A stretch of 64,000 nucleotides of DNA from Aphodosoma sp045126975 (lineage in GTDB: Bacteria > Bacteroidota > Bacteroidia > Bacteroidales > Paludibacteraceae), in assembly GCA_045126975.1 (NCBI GenBank), contig JBGVPL010000025.1, positions 36,214 to 100,213 of the forward strand, given 5' to 3'. A program made the position numbers and the translations under genes. Below, one piece after another: positions 63,501 to 64,000 of the stretch (the first letter of the stretch is position 1; each line of letters opens with the position of its first letter). Under the pieces are notes generated by a model. The model made no database searches. It had not been told where the DNA came from and saw nothing but the letters and a program-made list of their open reading frames with translations.

Positions 63501-63610
63501 ACCTACTAAGTCTTCAAGAAAACTACTCTGCCGACGACGATATAGCAACACTTATCAACGTCCGTCTCGAAGCCATCACAGCTCGCGAAGCAGAAGAAAT
63601 ACTTCAATAA
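60542..63610 (+). CDS. Large exported TPR-repeat protein
   Basis: From ATG 60542 the protein is about 1,022 aa. It has a signal peptide (KNPATRYSLLATILALCININAQ), partly encoded by CTCGCTA repeats. TPR-like units run along almost its whole length (for example DFQQGRLLFDQKQYAVSSQYFTKYLEQ, FNLGVEAFKKRKYDNAIEYFTKSTELY, AYYLLGYTYFGAKDYNNATIYFDTF). Such proteins are common in Bacteroidales and may scaffold envelope complexes. The longer start at 60503 is less likely. A probable barrel gene follows 60 bp later, suggesting a pair. Confidence 0.85.
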   Translation: MKHIKSFIKNPATRYSLLATILALCININAQESRANANPDYDFQQGRLLFDQKQYAVSSQYFTKYLEQQNGKEVCELCQEAEYYIAVSAYKLRDKNATDILEAYLEKYPYTPMRSYVNFLIGHSYYDRAKFDDAMTYYNQVNDLHLSDRDAEEYLFTKGYAHLTQKEYKEASRCFYSLTGFNKKYKYEAEYYYAYCEFSQQNYTDALETFINIDENSKFYEAAQFHALQIYDRLQYRSQAVELGKKLVKQFPRSKYNSEAYRILGENSYFQQNWHDAVEFLKLYAKNQKQVQRADMYMLGIANYMVANYPDAITYLGKVTTEQDSLAQNAYIFIGHANLQQHQADKARMAFQNASLIDADTRLKEESLYNYALATYESKAPFGETIKAFDRFINEYPNSSHLNSIYELMVNVFLTDKNYLGAVEAIDNIKNPNRKMLQAKEQALFNLGVEAFKKRKYDNAIEYFTKSTELYNTQSFSGQAYLWLGESYYAKENMPAARENIVKFIGTKQGKTAEQLQKAYYLLGYTYFGAKDYNNATIYFDTFTSIDGADKSPVYDDVLNRLGDSYFNKREFAQARKTYNKVSPSSRVADYAQYQSAFILGLQKQYEAKITQLNTLITKYPHSDYNDDAMYEIGRTYVLQDKHNEAISAYKNLQKAHPQSKLTRKASLEIGMQYANLNQNEEAIKAYKYVIEKYPSSEETRVALEGLQSLYIDANRVEEYLAYRESIVGTTISTVAKSHEDSISFIAAERVYARENYEEAIPTLTNYIVKYCDSHTLNCITAQYYLAESLYKTGDLDKSLTHYDNLANLDGNEYVEPALLRASAITYDKQDYETAKRYFDQLHTVASNKGNKEIARLGILRCSYFTNKFEPTISISTEILEDIASNEEDKFEAHYCRAKAYIATGQETTAVKDLLAISGDISSEMGAEAKYLYAEYLYHQGEYKKSEDTIMEFISEGTTHQYWLARCFVLLADIYIAQGDDFMAKQYLLSLQENYSADDDIATLINVRLEAITAREAEEILQ
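60572..60606. repeat. In-frame heptad array in a TPR-protein signal peptide
   Basis: CCCGCTA, then CTCGCTA three times and CTATATT. It encodes RYSLLATI within the signal peptide. The same words precede prfB at 9223. Confidence 0.8.
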
Positions 63611-63640
63611 TTTTTTCACCTAAAAATTCAAAGACCTTCA

Positions 63641-63668
63641 GTTCATAACCCATAATTTATAATTAAAA
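63641..63668. repeat. Short heptad array before the last gene
   Basis: GTTCATA, ACCCATA, ATTTATA, ATTAAAA, ending 2 bp before the ATG. It is degenerate. Confidence 0.45.
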
Positions 63669-63670
63669 AT

Positions 63671-64000
63671 ATGCGTAAATTATTCTATATATCAATAATT
63701 TTGGTTATTTCAATAAACCTCGTTGCTCAAAACAACGATACAACCATCATCGACCGCAATATCAACATCGAAAAAGAGTATATTCCTGAGATTGAATCAG
63801 CTGAATCTCAAAAATTCAACATAAAAACTCAAGAACCAAACGTACCAGAAGCACAATTCAATTATTCAACCTATGCTTCAGGCGTACAACCCGAATCCAA
63901 TTTCTATCCTCTTGACCCACAAGAGCAAACAAAACCAAAACGCAAAAGCTTAAAACAAGGCTATGCCGAACTCGGTTTTGGCTATCCTATCAATTGGAGT
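63671..64000 (+). CDS. Probable outer-membrane barrel or receptor protein, 3' end beyond the window
   Basis: 110 codons are visible. They encode a signal peptide (MRKLFYISIILVISINLVAQ) and an N-terminal stretch NDTTIIDRNINIEKEYIPEIESAESQKF, which resembles the start of Bacteroidales TonB-dependent receptor-like barrels without a clear plug. It follows a large TPR gene by 60 bp. The barrel itself is beyond base 64000, so the family is an inference. Confidence 0.55.
   Translation, partial: MRKLFYISIILVISINLVAQNNDTTIIDRNINIEKEYIPEIESAESQKFNIKTQEPNVPEAQFNYSTYASGVQPESNFYPLDPQEQTKPKRKSLKQGYAELGFGYPINWS

Overview
The window looks like a chromosomal segment of a Bacteroidales bacterium (phylum Bacteroidota). 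The evidence is an AT-rich sequence, repeated promoters of the Bacteroidota sigma type (a TAnnTTTG element with TTG about 20 bp upstream), a short primary sigma factor, a Bacteroidota-type RNA polymerase omega subunit, class III fructose-1,6-bisphosphatase, PPi-dependent phosphofructokinase, a CBM20-bearing GH77 enzyme, and two parts of the type IX secretion system (PorU and a PorE-like protein). I see no rRNA, CRISPR array, integrase, transposase or prophage. It reads as housekeeping chromosome with an unusual load of short repeats.

Layout. 1-8.2 kb (minus): truncated porU, an FAH-family enzyme and a DEAD-box helicase in one overlapping unit, then a lytic transglycosylase with uridine kinase, then tyrS. 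8.4-11.3 kb (plus): a DPM1-like glycosyltransferase, prfB and a lipocalin lipoprotein. 11.4-19.7 kb (minus): ridA, a large TPR protein, a Crp-type regulator, class III fbp and malQ. 20-24.1 kb (plus): an HtrA protease, the primary sigma factor and a MATE transporter. 24.2-27.4 kb (minus): tRNA-Leu, an RhlE-like helicase and an AspT/YidE-type transporter. 27.5-38.6 kb (plus): a glucosaminidase, a DUF4105 protein, a degenerate-looking phosphatase homologue and an AddB-like nuclease, then plsC, a PorE-like protein and a sodium:solute symporter. 38.8-49.3 kb (minus): GH20 hexosaminidase, rpoZ, bamD, pfp, pgm, manA and an RluB-type enzyme, with a structured ncRNA on the plus strand at 44.8-45.1 kb. 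49.5-64 kb (plus): tig, rarA, a LytS/LytTR two-component pair, ispE with an acyl-ACP thioesterase and yraN, two lipoproteins, tRNA-Ser, rpmE2, an outer-membrane protein with a phosphoesterase and a Nudix enzyme, a large TPR protein and the start of a probable beta-barrel protein.

Functional themes. Sugar-phosphate metabolism (pfp, fbp, pgm, manA, malQ, hexosaminidase) suggests reversible glycolysis and glycan use. Envelope functions (porU, PorE-like, bamD, glucosaminidase, transglycosylase, plsC, htrA) make up a second block.

The most striking signal is not a gene. At least 25 loci carry short arrays of 7-bp words (for example AACTCTC, AACTTTC, CTAATAA, AATTGAG, AATTCAT, CTCCTAA), usually 4-10 units with a loose AAYT core. 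They sit between promoters and start codons, and also in frame inside coding sequences: five times in the AddB-like gene, twice in the PorE-like gene, and in MATE, LytTR, hexosaminidase, helicase and TPR genes. Other dispersed elements are three nearly identical hairpin terminators, a degenerate ~70-bp segment present twice, a ~30-nt GAGCC...GGCGA word, and a ~133-nt imperfect hairpin behind prfB lying between two copies of an 18-bp sequence. Start codons were moved from the longest ORF for prfB, crp, malQ, hexosaminidase, the symporter and the last TPR gene, because promoters or repeats make the longer starts unlikely. All positions were read by eye; no search was run.
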